The notes beneath the pieces were generated by a model, which saw only the letters and a list, made by a program, of their open reading frames with translations, had not been told where the DNA came from and did not search any database. This document shows positions 63,015-64,000 of a stretch of DNA of 64,000 nucleotides, one piece after another; position 1 is the stretch's first letter, and every line of letters starts with the position of its first letter. The stretch comes from Rhodovulum imhoffii (GTDB lineage Bacteria; Pseudomonadota; Alphaproteobacteria; Rhodobacterales; Rhodobacteraceae), in NCBI RefSeq assembly GCF_003046545.1, contig NZ_QAAA01000013.1, positions 1-64,000 of the forward strand, read 5' to 3'. The translations under genes were made by a program, and so were the position numbers.

Positions 63015-64000
<986 letters not shown>

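Overview
The window is high-GC chromosomal DNA from an alphaproteobacterium, most likely order Rhodobacterales. The basis is gene order and family content: a gap gene next to a tiny membrane protein and zapA; purL-bolA-grxD; trpGDC-moaC-moeA-lexA with an alphaproteobacterial GTTC-N7-GTTC SOS box; a gene-transfer-agent (GTA) type endolysin/holin pair between ccmE and ccmF; a two-domain cold-shock protein; and an adenosylcobalamin-dependent ribonucleotide reductase. No genus can be named from sequence reading alone.

Layout. 1-5.7 kb: gap (partial), coiled-coil protein, zapA with a 6S-RNA-like structure directly behind it, the minus-strand purL-bolA-grxD run, a probable terminator-ended small RNA, and a LysR regulator. 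5.8-17.2 kb: indolepyruvate:ferredoxin oxidoreductase, an acyltransferase, murI, argC, then ccmE, the GTA lysis cassette, ccmF, ccmH and an enoyl-CoA hydratase. 17.3-34.9 kb: gltA, gltX, comEC, lexA, moeA, moaC, trpCDG, a polysaccharide-deacetylase-like protein, trpE, ppiD, gpt, fabI, pdxH, a cold-shock gene whose 5' end carries a 28-bp tandem duplication, and a DUF192 gene. 34.9-47.2 kb: tRNA-Pro, a frameshifted ABC-F pseudogene, nrdJ behind two NrdR boxes, a DsbD-like reductase, gamma-glutamyltransferase and TRAP transporter membrane subunits without a binding protein. 47.3-59.6 kb: an accessory region. 59.6-64 kb: dinB, an SPFH/NfeD pair, pyrF and the start of clpB behind a heat-shock promoter.

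The accessory region at 47.3-58.6 kb is the most interesting part. It starts with an AT-rich regulatory stretch holding two copies of a 13-bp palindrome spaced 63 bp apart. Then come a small secreted protein, a secreted protein made mostly of Ser-Gly-Met/Gly-Gly-Met triplets (about 60 methionines), a membrane-anchored six-heme cytochrome c, a Tat-exported molybdopterin oxidoreductase of the DMSO-reductase family with an unusual His in its Fe-S site, a four-cluster DmsB-like ferredoxin subunit, a TorD-like chaperone and a second Fe-S protein. A convergent two-component system follows: its kinase has a periplasmic c-type heme motif, and its NtrC-like regulator has lost the GAFTGA loop and the normal Walker B residues. 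A divergent TRAP binding protein (DctP) lies beyond. Together they look like a redox-controlled periplasmic respiratory or detoxification module. No DmsC/NrfD-type quinol anchor is present, so the cytochrome is the likely electron link. The substrate cannot be read from the sequence.

Global links: moaC and moeA supply molybdenum cofactor that the accessory enzyme would need; CcmE/F/H would mature its hemes; the Dsb-like reductase fits apocytochrome thiol chemistry.
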